Source of the DNA: Ulva prolifera
Taxonomy: Eukaryota > Chlorophyta > Ulvophyceae > Ulvales > Ulvaceae
Assembly (NCBI GenBank): GCA_023078555.1
Contig: CM041197.1
Location: 6,283,810-6,347,809, forward strand
Direction of reading: 5' to 3'
DNA: 64,000 bases
Shown here: piece after piece, positions 53,056-61,380 of the stretch
Layout: the number at the start of each line of letters is the position of its first letter
How positions within the stretch are numbered: position 1 is the stretch's first letter
Notes under the pieces: generated by a model
Database searches by the model: none
What the model was told of the DNA's origin: nothing
The model's input: the letters and a program-made list of their open reading frames with translations, nothing else
Program-made: the position numbers and the translations under genes

Positions 53056-56000
53056 TTACATCCAGGCGTCCCCTTCAGCATCACAGCGGGGGGCAGCATT
53101 AGCGCACATGCGCTTTGCGGACTCAGTCCGCATCCTACCACAATAACTGCAGTAGGTGACCCTGGAAAGTGCTGCCTTATGGGATTCGCTCAACCGAGAA
53201 CTACGTCTACGCGGTTTGCGTTTGGGATCGTCGATGTTGCTGCCACCCGCGGGCACCTTCCCCCCAGCGACGGGACGCCTGGTGGATTCAGCCTTGGCTG
53301 CTATATGGGACAGATGTAGCCGCGCTTCACGCGGAAACTCATGAATCATGTGCGCTCTCTGAGTACTGGAGGCATTGTGGAACAGATAATCGGCAACTTT
53401 CTCCAGGCATCCGGACAACTCATCAACTGGTAACCAAGAGTCATGAGATGCATCGTAGCCAACCCAGCGCACCAGGTAGTGAGGGCACGCGATGGAGATG
53501 TCGTCATCGCGATGCCGCGACTGCATGTAATTGACTACACATTCAACTTCATAAGTGGTCGTGTCCACAGTGGCCGATGACTTGGCAGCTTCAGGGCTGG
53601 TGGCGCATGCAGCATCGAAGGACTCATTGTAAGGTTTCAGCACAGAGAAGTGAAAGACATCATGTAGACCTAGGCGCTGCAGCGTGGTCGGCAATGATAT
53701 ACGGGCCGCGGCCCGGCCCACTACTTCCAGAATTTTACAGGGACCCAACCAACGCGGAGTAAACTTCTTTCGGAGAGATGGATGATGCAGAGCAACCTTA
53801 CGTATAGATAGCAGGACCAAATCACCCACAGAAAAGGTTGGCCAAGCAGATTTCCTGTTGAAATCCGACCACATTGACTGCTTGGCCTCTACCAGAGCTT
53901 GCTTTGCTAGGAAGTAATACATGCGGTGCATCACAGCTGGAGCTGGTTGCTGATGCTGTGGCAATTTGAGCGCAAGGGCTGTGGGAGACAGCGGCGGAGT
54001 GATACGGTTCAAAGAGAACGGCGTGCAGCCCGTGGCTGCCGACTTGGAGCTATTCATACTGAACTCGATATGTGGCAGGAATGCATCCCAATCATCATGT
54101 GCAGGACCGATGAAATGCCGAACAGCTTCTTCCACAACGCGATTGTAACGCTCAACTTGCCCATTGGCTCTAGGATGGTAGGAGAATGTCAGCTGCAATG
54201 CAATGCCTAGGTGATCACAAAGGGATGTGAAAATTTTATTGTTCCACTGCGTACCGCGGTCACTACAAATGCCAAGTGGCAGGCCATAATGGGGGTATAT
54301 GTGCTGGAAAAACAATGCAGCGAATCCGGGACCATTCAGAGTAGACACTGTGGGGATCAATCTTACCATCTTGCTGAATTGATCAACAAATACAACAATG
54401 CAATTGTGACCAGACGTGGAGTTAGGCAGTTGCGTGATCATGTCTACACTCACGACACGCCAGCATGCAGAAGGTACAGGTAGTGGGGACATGACTGCCT
54501 CCCGCTCCGACGGGGACTTCATGGTCTGACAGCTATGGCATTGTGACACAAATTTCTTGACATCTTTGTGTATATGTGGCCAGTAAAATGAGTCTGTGAT
54601 CAATGATGCTGTGCGAGAGACACCCATGTGTGCATGCCAGGGGTGTACGTGGTGCCACAACAGAATTTGCCGGCGCAAGTGATCATGATCAGGGACAACA
54701 ATCTTGTTCTTGTGCAGATAAATCTGGTGCTTAGGGTCGTAATGGTATGATGCAGGTGGCTCGGCAAAATCAGAATCATGTGCATAGCCACTACGCAATC
54801 GCTGCCAGAAGTCGTCCGCGTGCAGATGTAGAGTCAAGTATTTGTTGGATTGTTTCAGAAGCAGCTCTGCTTGTGAGTGCGTACCCACACGCTGTGCGTC
54901 GACTGCGCGGCCGTCACACACCAGGTCCTCCTGGTCGACCCAGTCCACCGCGGAAGCATCCGGCTGCGCGGTCGCTACGTCGTCCTCACGCGCGGGCTGT
55001 TGGTGGAGGGGTGAGGCCGAGGAATTCGGCCTCCTCCGCTGTAGGCGCGAAGTCAATGTCTGACATTGGAGATGGGGTGCGGAGGCAACCAGGAGCGGTC
55101 GCGGAGAACGGCGGCGGGTCGGCGTTGGCATGGGCCGGCGGGGAAGTGGGGATGGGGGCGGTGGCAGCGCTGGCGGAGATCCCGTTGGCATCAACACCGG
55201 GGACCGCTGAGACTCCAGCTGCTCGCCCATGCGGGGGCTGGACCCCGAGCTGATGGAAATCACTGATGGCGGCGGCTGCGTGGGCCGCCGTGGGTCCTGT
55301 GGCTGGGACAGAGGTGGAAATTGCGACTGGGAACGCAGGTCTGGCATGGGCGGGGACAGGCCGGGCGGGGGTGAATCGAACTTCTCCCGTAGCCGGGAGT
55401 AGTCGCAGGGCTGGGGAGAGATTGTTGGCAACGTCTGGTGGTATGGGATGGCCTGATTCATCGGCGACTGGCCAGATGATATGGCCGTTGATCCAGTGCT
55501 GGCGATTGGAAGCTCGTATCCGCTTGGATCCGGGGATGGGGAAGAGTGGCATCTGCGTGCTATAGCCGTGGTCAGACTTACGGCCGGAAATGCATAAGAA
55601 ACTTGCACTGGAATGGCATTTCCCGCACGAGAGGCACAAGAAATGGGATGGTCATCATGCAGTTGTACTGTCATGGAAGGCAGGTGCGTGGCACGAGACA
55701 CTGCATCGGCCACCACGTTCTTGTCACCAGGCACGTACATGATGTGCCAGTTGATGCGGGACAGCGTCTCTACCCAAAGCGCTTGCTTGTTATTCAAGCG
55801 TTGCTGGGTCTGCAAGTATCTCAGTGGATTATGGTCAGAGTGGACATACACGGGGTGGCCATTTTCCAGATAGCAACGCCATTGGCGTGCAGCAAAAACA
55901 ATGGCGCCCAGCTCTTTTTCAAAAGTGGCATGGTGGACCTCAGAGGAATTCATTTTTCGGCCTACCCATGCAATGGGATGCAGAGCTGCTTCATGGTCTT

Positions 56001-58149
56001 GCATCAAGACAGCTCCATAGGCATAATCACTGGCATCTGTGTATACATGGAAGGGCTGGTTGAGATTGGGATGACGCAGGCCTGTGGCATTGATCAGAGC
56101 ATGTTTGATGTCATTGAATGCTCGAGTGCATTGTTCAGTCCATGCGCTCTTGCCTTTGGCTTTCATGCGCTCGAGGAGTGGGGCAGCAAGGGTGGGAAAT
56201 TTCGGAATAAATCTGCGAAAATAGCCAGCAAGACCCAAGAATGATCGGATGGTATTGGTGGACGATTTTAAATCAGCCTCAGGCCATTGTTGCAACACTG
56301 AAACCTTGTGTGGGTCTGGCTTCACGGTATCTGCTGTAACAATATGGCCCAAGTATTTGACTTCTTGCATGGCAAATTGGCATTTGACAGCATTGCAGAA
56401 AAAGTTGTGTTCATGCAGCCTAGTCAACACACGATCAAGATTGATGGCATGATCCTCAGCAGTTCTGGAAATGATGATAATGTCATCGAGGTATGCAAGG
56501 CAAATCTTGCCAATCAGTCCACGCAAAACCACGTGCATTGCTTGTTGGAAAACACTCGGTGCATTGGTGAGACCGAATGGCATCACCGTCCATTCGTACA
56601 GGCCATCAGGGGTGCGGAATGCAGTTTTTGGCTGGGATGTCGGGGCTAGTCTGATCTGGTGATATCCAGAAGCAAGATCCAATGCAGAAAAGTATCTCTG
56701 GCCTTGCAATTTATCAAGCAAGGCATCTATGCGTGGTAATGGGTATGTATTCTTTACTGTGTTCTCGTTCAGGTAGCGGTAGTCGACACACAGTCTCAGT
56801 TTACCTCCGGGTTTGGGAGCAAAAAGGACGCTGCTTGCCCAAGGGGAGATGGACGGCTGAATCCAGCCCATGTCAAGCAAGTGTTGTACCTGCTTTTCCA
56901 GTTCAGAGTGTTCCAGTGGAGTCAATCTGTACTGGCGGGCAGCACGTGGTCTGGTGCCAGGCAGATTCTCAATATTCATCTCAAAGCCTAAGGCTGTGGT
57001 ATTTGGGGGTGCAGGCCCGAGCGTGCCTCCGGACCTAGAATGTTTGTGTACTATCTCTTGAACACACTGTGGGATGGTGGCTACATCTTGCTGGACTGGT
57101 GCTGGTACTTGCTGCTGGGACAGAAAACCTTTCTTTTTCGACGCCGCACATACATGCATATCGCTGGAAGGCTCGACGCGTGCATGTGCTGGTTTGACAT
57201 GCACCACGTACAGAGGCGACTTACCACATTTAGCACGATTGACCATAGATTTCAGCTTACGGCTGGTGCATGCATACTCATCTGATGTTCCCTGTGAAGC
57301 AGGTGTGCGTTTGGGTATGTGCACGACATGCTGCCAATCACGAGAATGCTTTCGGGGGCCAGCCTTACGGCCAGGCACGATGATGCGAATGTCCGGATCA
57401 TCAAACTCGAGTTTCATGTGCGTGACGGCAATCACATCAAGACCCAATAGCGCGTGATTGGGTGCATGCCACTCTGCAGCCGGCAAACTTGCTACCACAG
57501 TGTACGTGACATCGTGACGCTGGCGGCCTATGCTTGTGCATAATGTGACAGTACCGAGGCAGGGTGCTGCACTCCCAGAGATGCCATGCGACGTGGATGC
57601 GCTTTGGTGATATGGTATGGCATTGGCCTGTAGGAATTCTACTGTAATCATGCTGTGATTGGAGGCTGTGTCTACAAGCGCCTTCAAGCGGCTGCCTTTG
57701 ATGTGGATGGGGACTGTGCAGATCAGATCGACAGCGTCAATTTTCTGACTAGCACAAGACATAGCAGATGTATTTAGGCTCTGCTGGTTGGACATCAATC
57801 GCAAAACATGGAACGTCTGGTGACCTGGCACTGGGCGGCCGTCCGTATAGGACAACAATGCATTGGCTTTGTCTACTGTGCTGTAGCTGTGTCTGCTAGT
57901 GTACGGCACGAACGCATCACTATCAAACAAGCGGCCAGGGATGGCTACTGTGACATGGTGCCCATTCAGGTTGATGGCATGTAAATGTCTCAATGCTACG
58001 TGTGCATCATCAGTGTATGGCAAGGTAACAACAATAGGGCAGGATAGCGTGGAAATATCGAATAATGACTTGTCAGCTGTGCTGAGTGAGGATGGAAAAA
58101 CAATGCCGTGGCCTGAGGCGTGGTCAGCCGCTAGTACAAAAGGCTCCAC
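53056..58149 (-). CDS. Pol polyprotein: protease, RT, RNase H, integrase, chromodomain
   Basis: About 1697 codons ending in TAA. The first listed codon is GTG; the frame is open back to 58188, directly after the gag TGA, so it is probably made by read-through. Domains by residue from 58149: aspartic protease (D160-T161-A162 and LLGLD 234-238); reverse transcriptase (LDLASGYHQI with D491, MPFGLTNAP 523-531, YLDD 553-556); RNase H (D705, E746, D772, D815); proline/serine-rich linker about 840-1055; integrase zinc finger (H1166 or H1167, H1174, C1204, C1207) and catalytic D1236, D1297, E1333 with D-35-E spacing; GPY/F-like region about 1465-1490; chromodomain 1533-1591. The chromodomain keeps all three aromatic cage positions (Y1533, W1562, Y1565). 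A basic patch (about 1643-1650) and a C4 cluster (C1667, C1670, C1682, C1689) follow. All catalytic residues are present, apart from DTA where DTG or DSG is usual in the protease. Confidence 0.96.
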   Translation of the reverse strand: MEPFVLAADHASGHGIVFPSSLSTADKSLFDISTLSCPIVVTLPYTDDAHVALRHLHAINLNGHHVTVAIPGRLFDSDAFVPYTSRHSYSTVDKANALLSYTDGRPVPGHQTFHVLRLMSNQQSLNTSAMSCASQKIDAVDLICTVPIHIKGSRLKALVDTASNHSMITVEFLQANAIPYHQSASTSHGISGSAAPCLGTVTLCTSIGRQRHDVTYTVVASLPAAEWHAPNHALLGLDVIAVTHMKLEFDDPDIRIIVPGRKAGPRKHSRDWQHVVHIPKRTPASQGTSDEYACTSRKLKSMVNRAKCGKSPLYVVHVKPAHARVEPSSDMHVCAASKKKGFLSQQQVPAPVQQDVATIPQCVQEIVHKHSRSGGTLGPAPPNTTALGFEMNIENLPGTRPRAARQYRLTPLEHSELEKQVQHLLDMGWIQPSISPWASSVLFAPKPGGKLRLCVDYRYLNENTVKNTYPLPRIDALLDKLQGQRYFSALDLASGYHQIRLAPTSQPKTAFRTPDGLYEWTVMPFGLTNAPSVFQQAMHVVLRGLIGKICLAYLDDIIIISRTAEDHAINLDRVLTRLHEHNFFCNAVKCQFAMQEVKYLGHIVTADTVKPDPHKVSVLQQWPEADLKSSTNTIRSFLGLAGYFRRFIPKFPTLAAPLLERMKAKGKSAWTEQCTRAFNDIKHALINATGLRHPNLNQPFHVYTDASDYAYGAVLMQDHEAALHPIAWVGRKMNSSEVHHATFEKELGAIVFAARQWRCYLENGHPVYVHSDHNPLRYLQTQQRLNNKQALWVETLSRINWHIMYVPGDKNVVADAVSRATHLPSMTVQLHDDHPISCASRAGNAIPVQVSYAFPAVSLTTAIARRCHSSPSPDPSGYELPIASTGSTAISSGQSPMNQAIPYHQTLPTISPQPCDYSRLREKFDSPPPGLSPPMPDLRSQSQFPPLSQPQDPRRPTQPPPSVISISSGSSPRMGEQLESQRSPVLMPTGSPPALPPPPSPLPRRPMPTPTRRRSPRPLLVASAPHLQCQTLTSRLQRRRPNSSASPLHQQPAREDDVATAQPDASAVDWVDQEDLVCDGRAVDAQRVGTHSQAELLLKQSNKYLTLHLHADDFWQRLRSGYAHDSDFAEPPASYHYDPKHQIYLHKNKIVVPDHDHLRRQILLWHHVHPWHAHMGVSRTASLITDSFYWPHIHKDVKKFVSQCHSCQTMKSPSEREAVMSPLPVPSACWRVVSVDMITQLPNSTSGHNCIVVFVDQFSKMVRLIPTVSTLNGPGFAALFFQHIYPHYGLPLGICSDRGTQWNNKIFTSLCDHLGIALQLTFSYHPRANGQVERYNRVVEEAVRHFIGPAHDDWDAFLPHIEFSMNSSKSAATGCTPFSLNRITPPLSPTALALKLPQHQQPAPAVMHRMYYFLAKQALVEAKQSMWSDFNRKSAWPTFSVGDLVLLSIRKVALHHPSLRKKFTPRWLGPCKILEVVGRAAARISLPTTLQRLGLHDVFHFSVLKPYNESFDAACATSPEAAKSSATVDTTTYEVECVVNYMQSRHRDDDISIACPHYLVRWVGYDASHDSWLPVDELSGCLEKVADYLFHNASSTQRAHMIHEFPREARLHLSHIAAKAESTRRPVAGGKVPAGGSNIDDPKRKPRRRSSRLSESHKAALSRVTYCSYCGRMRTESAKRMCANAAPRCDAEGDAWM

Positions 58150-58191
58150 CGCCCAAGATGGGCAGCCAAGAGGCGGCTTGCCAGTTTCTCA
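58148..58191 (-). promoter_or_regulatory. Gag-pol stop codon with potential read-through hairpin
   Basis: On the element strand gag ends in TGA (58189-58191). The same frame continues through 13 sense codons into the GTG shown as the start of pol. There is no ATG in the pol frame until about pol residue 118. Eleven bases after the TGA, GCCGCC (58172-58177) can pair with GGCGGT (58148-58153); alternatively GCCCA (59-63) pairs with TGGGC (51-55) around a 3-base loop. A stop, short spacer and stem-loop is the general layout of retroviral stop-codon read-through sites, as in gammaretroviruses. The alternative is a single disabling mutation in what was one fused ORF. Confidence 0.5.
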
Positions 58192-60558
58192 ACGGATATG
58201 GTTGCCAGGGGCACGTGCTCGTTTGTTCGGAGTCTGAGGGGTATCATCATACCGTTTGCGATTGCGGGGGCCCGCGGAATTTGGAGTGTTTGCCGCGCTC
58301 TGCGGCTGCGGCGGCGGGGGTGGTGGCGGCGGTAGCTCGTCGGCGGGCTCCACTGCCATCAGGCACTTGTTCTTGTTGGCAGGGTGTTGCGCCCAGGTTG
58401 CGAGTGCCTCCGGCGCAATGGAACGCGCGGTAGGGCAGTCCGCGATGCGGTGGTACCTGTCGCTGTCAGGCATGGAGGAGGGGCAGATGCCGCAAACTCG
58501 CTTGCGGTGGTGGAAAGTTGCTTCCAAGAGGAATATCCCGACGGCCACGGGTGTGAATGGAAGGTAGTAAGGGAGCTCTTTACGGCAGGCTGCCGCAAGA
58601 CCGTGGATGGTGAATGGCGCGTTGTGGTTGGCAACTTCAAACGCATACACATCTTTGATCCACTGTGGTACGGTGGGGCTGTCCATGGCATTATCGAGCC
58701 AGGCCTGCTTCTGTTGGAATGGAAGCTTACGGGCGTCCCGGAGGCCTGGTAAGCGCTCCCGGGTGACGCTGGAACATGGCGTAGATGGCTGCACATATGT
58801 TGAACGGTTGTTGGAAAATTGGCTGCGACTCTGGCCTGGTCTTTGGGTATTGGTATATGCCATGGCAATCTGCCGCTGGCCTCGTTTTGGTGCTGATGTG
58901 TGGCCATGGGCTGGCATCTCACGGGTGGGGGTGGTATGGGTGCTGGTGGATGCAAAATCTACACCCTGGTAATGGTTGGCAGAGAATGTGGCAAAGCGCT
59001 TGGCTGTGTTGGCTGTCTCCTTGGCTGTGTTCAGCTTGTCCACACACCATGTGACAAATGCTATGGCATGTGAATTTGCGCGCTCGGTCGGCCATGTGTG
59101 GCTGTTCTCCAGATGTGTGGTCAATTTTTGTAGCAGGTCTGGTAGTGGCATGAACATTTTGACTGTGGCTGACAATTCTGAGGTGCACTCAGGGGACATG
59201 AGGTGCTGCAATTTGTCAAACAAGTTCCATGCAAAATCTTGCAGGGACATTTTGCCTGGCAAGTCCACATAATCGAGAAAGATCAATTGGTAATATATGC
59301 GGACATGATGCACCAAGTCATTGAAGCTGGAGGCTTTTCCAGCACGGTATTTGCTCCAGGCTCCCTCGATATGCATTCTGAATTGCCCGTTGGTAAAGAA
59401 AAAGTCACGTATGGCATCCAGCCATTCACGAACGGTGCACTCAGGAGACATGGCTTTTTCTGTGGCAACCTGGTAGTGCATGGCATCACGAGTGAAACCC
59501 TTGGACAAATGTTTGATCACCTGGGCCTCAGATAGTTTCATGCATAAGACGCGGTTGTTCAAAACTTCGCACACGTAGTGATGCCACTTTCGCTCAGCGG
59601 ATGCATCGCCGCGAACTGCATCAGACAAAGGAAAATGTATGGATGCGAAGAAATAATCAGCAGACCTAAACCAGGTTGCACTCGAGTCGTCTGCGAAGTT
59701 CGGGGTGTACGATGGCAGGCTCGACACGTGAGGCAGGGATGACAGTACCAGGTTCGATCGCACGATGCCGGCGTACTGCAGCGCGGGCGCTGCTGCCACC
59801 TGCGCGGATGTCGCGCGGAACAGCTGCTCCTCGAAGTAGTTCGCTGTAGTCCCAGGTAGGATAGACGCTGCTGTGTACATGGACCGTACGATCGGCTCAA
59901 TGGCGCTGACGGCGAGGGTGGCGAGCTGCGACACCATGGCCGCGGGGCTGGAGCTGGTGCTTCTTGCGCGATGCGACGTGACGCGCAAGGCGAGGGCAGG
60001 GAAGTCCAGGTGGGAGTGGTCCACAGGACACTGTAGCCATACGGTTGCCCAGGCAGCAGCATCTGTAGAGAAGGAATATACGAAGTCCAGAATGGTGGCA
60101 GCGAGGGCGCCCCCAGTCCAGGTGTAGAAGGCCATCGCGCTGACGTAGAGAAGATCGCGCACGCAGCCCACAGGTGGACCCCAGTTGGAGGCGCAGGTTG
60201 TCGCAGTGGCTGCTCGCAGCTGCTCGCGCACTTGGTCGCCATTCAGGTGGGACCTTCGTCGAAGAGCTTCGAACTGAGGGGGCGTCTGGTCGGTGGTGCT
60301 ATGGACGAGCATCTGGAGCAGGGTGCGGGAAGCCTGGCCGTACGACTTCAGCACCTCGACAGACGAGCGTCGAGTCGCTTCGAAGAAAGCCTTCGTAAGT
60401 GTCAGCAGGAGGGATATGGCCAGGCGGATTGCCTCGCGCTCTGCTGCTTGCAAAGCGTCGAAGCCTGACAGTTGGATGAGGTCGGGAGGTACGCCATCGT
60501 CATCTGGAGGCTGAACGGCAGACGCATAAAACTGACTATACTCGCTAGGATCGGCCAT
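58189..60558 (-). CDS. Gag structural polyprotein, 789 aa
   Basis: An intact frame starting at an ATG in strong context (GCCATGG), only 23 bases after the 5' LTR. It would form the particle that packages the element's RNA. Residues about 290-480 (from FADDSSATWF through LLQKLTTHLE) look like the retrotransposon gag core: tryptophan-rich helices, EWLDAIRDFF, and a spaced YYQLIFLD helix. A cysteine-histidine motif (C689, C692, H703, C708) sits near the C-terminus as a nucleic-acid binding knuckle, but its spacing is C-X2-C-X10-H-X4-C rather than the usual X4 in the middle. A run of eight prolines (743-750) and basic, NLS-like KRYDDTPQTPNKRAR residues follow. At 789 residues it is much longer than most Gypsy gags; residues 1-280 are unassigned. 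It ends in TGA, in frame with pol. Confidence 0.9.
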   Translation of the reverse strand: MADPSEYSQFYASAVQPPDDDGVPPDLIQLSGFDALQAAEREAIRLAISLLLTLTKAFFEATRRSSVEVLKSYGQASRTLLQMLVHSTTDQTPPQFEALRRRSHLNGDQVREQLRAATATTCASNWGPPVGCVRDLLYVSAMAFYTWTGGALAATILDFVYSFSTDAAAWATVWLQCPVDHSHLDFPALALRVTSHRARSTSSSPAAMVSQLATLAVSAIEPIVRSMYTAASILPGTTANYFEEQLFRATSAQVAAAPALQYAGIVRSNLVLSSLPHVSSLPSYTPNFADDSSATWFRSADYFFASIHFPLSDAVRGDASAERKWHHYVCEVLNNRVLCMKLSEAQVIKHLSKGFTRDAMHYQVATEKAMSPECTVREWLDAIRDFFFTNGQFRMHIEGAWSKYRAGKASSFNDLVHHVRIYYQLIFLDYVDLPGKMSLQDFAWNLFDKLQHLMSPECTSELSATVKMFMPLPDLLQKLTTHLENSHTWPTERANSHAIAFVTWCVDKLNTAKETANTAKRFATFSANHYQGVDFASTSTHTTPTREMPAHGHTSAPKRGQRQIAMAYTNTQRPGQSRSQFSNNRSTYVQPSTPCSSVTRERLPGLRDARKLPFQQKQAWLDNAMDSPTVPQWIKDVYAFEVANHNAPFTIHGLAAACRKELPYYLPFTPVAVGIFLLEATFHHRKRVCGICPSSMPDSDRYHRIADCPTARSIAPEALATWAQHPANKNKCLMAVEPADELPPPPPPPPQPQSAANTPNSAGPRNRKRYDDTPQTPNKRARAPGNHIR

Positions 60559-60569
60559 GGCAGAGAAGC

Positions 60570-60581
60570 CTCACCGATACC
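60570..60581 (-). other. Primer-binding site
   Basis: Directly downstream of the 5' LTR the element strand reads GGTATCGGTGAG. GGTATC matches the start of the usual initiator-methionine tRNA primer site (TGGTATC...), but the base before it is the A that ends the LTR, so complementarity to the terminal A of the tRNA is lost, and the match weakens after six bases. A different tRNA or a tRNA specific to this lineage is possible. I saw no complementary copy in the LTR that would suggest self-priming. Confidence 0.55.
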
Positions 60582-60745
60582 TGTTGAATTGTCGGGTAGC
60601 GCAGGGAGCTGGGCACCCTAGCGAGCGTACAGAAACGACAGGAAAGAAGGACTCGGGTAACAATGTAGCACACAGTGGAATGACTGGAACAGGAGCGCCC
60701 CAATCGACCAAAGGTAATTGTGTCGATCACAGCAAAACACTTGGA

Positions 60746-60751
60746 ATATAT
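60746..60751 (-). promoter_or_regulatory. TATA-like element in the 5' LTR
   Basis: ATATAT lies about 165 bp from the gag-proximal end of the 5' LTR, in the context CACATATATTCC on the element strand. That distance would leave a plausible R-U5 region. No other patch in this LTR looks more like a TATA box, but the call rests on composition alone. Confidence 0.3.
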
Positions 60752-61018
60752 GTGCCCAGGCCCATCCCTGCTTTGTGCTGTCCTCGCTACTGATAGCTCT
60801 GTGGAACTGTGGAATCGCGCTGCTCGTTGATCTCTGTACGGATCAGGGTGCAGCATCCCGCGAGATCTGGCGATCTGCTGCGGGCATTGGGATTTGGCAT
60901 GTATCATCCTCCGTCAATCCAATGCAGCAACATCGTGCTGCATGGATACGCAGACGTAGGTTGGCTGGCATGGTCTTTGACGCTGCACCCTTGGCGTGCG
61001 CAAGCGCAGACCAGGAGT

Positions 61019-61050
61019 ATGCATGCGCCGCATGCATGACGTGTCATGCA
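61019..61050. promoter_or_regulatory. Overlapping palindromes in the 5' LTR
   Basis: The same two overlapping inverted repeats as in the other LTR, unchanged. They lie upstream of the TATA-like patch in the element's sense, where an enhancer would be expected. Confidence 0.4.
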
Positions 61051-61375
61051 CTGAGCTGGCACTTCGCACTGCCAAAAGGCTGTGGCAAAAGGTGGCATGA
61101 TACATGGGATTGGTATGTGAGATTATACATGTTGAGGAATGCTAGTGGCACTTTTGGGCATGTGGAATTATGCACATGTAGCTGTATGCATGCAGCTCAT
61201 GTGCACAGCTGTGACGTGGTACATGCTGGCATTCTGAGGTATTCTTTGGTATACTTTCGCCTGGCTTAAGTTTTGCAAGGCACTAGCCTGAGATACATAC
61301 ACATGTATCCACAATTGGTGCCTGCATATCTGGAATAGGTGTGCTTCTGAGCAGACAGACTTGGCCATTACAACA

Positions 61376-61380
61376 GGCAC
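61376..61380. repeat. Target-site duplication, right copy (GGCAC)
   Basis: Matches the five bases before the other LTR. The satellite monomer interrupted at 51550 resumes here with GAGGTCAAT in the same orientation. Confidence 0.95.

Larger units (their letters stand above)
51551..61375 (-). mobile_element. Full-length Ty3/Gypsy chromovirus LTR retrotransposon
   Basis: A 9825-bp element on the minus strand with all expected parts: two LTRs beginning TGTTG and ending CAACA, a 5-bp target duplication, a primer-binding site next to the 5' LTR, gag, pol in the order protease-RT-RNase H-integrase-chromodomain, and a polypurine tract next to the 3' LTR. Integrase downstream of RNase H defines Ty3/Gypsy; the chromodomain at the integrase C-terminus defines chromoviruses. 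The LTRs differ at only two bases plus a 7-bp indel. Neither gag nor pol contains an internal stop, so the copy may be active; the only interruption is a TGA between them. It inserted into the reverse-orientation satellite. Confidence 0.97.
60582..61375 (-). repeat. 5' LTR (794 bp)
   Basis: The upstream LTR in element sense, carrying the promoter. It is identical to the 3' LTR except for A at 60644, T at 61267 and an extra 7 bp near 60879-60885. It begins TGTTG and ends CAACA like its partner. The leader between its end and the gag ATG is only 23 bases. Confidence 0.96.

Noticed and set aside
58147-58149. GTG as an independent start of pol
   Set aside because: GTG is not a normal eukaryotic start codon and the frame is open upstream to the gag stop. 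Expression through the gag frame is more likely.
54747-60500. Long plus-strand ORFs opposite gag and pol (for example 54747-55253, 55546-56244)
   Set aside because: They are antisense to well-supported domains, show no recognisable family, and are expected by chance opposite long GC-rich coding frames.
51551-61375. Retroviral envelope gene in the element
   Set aside because: The only ORF after pol is 104 codons with no signal peptide or transmembrane segment, so nothing supports an envelope protein.
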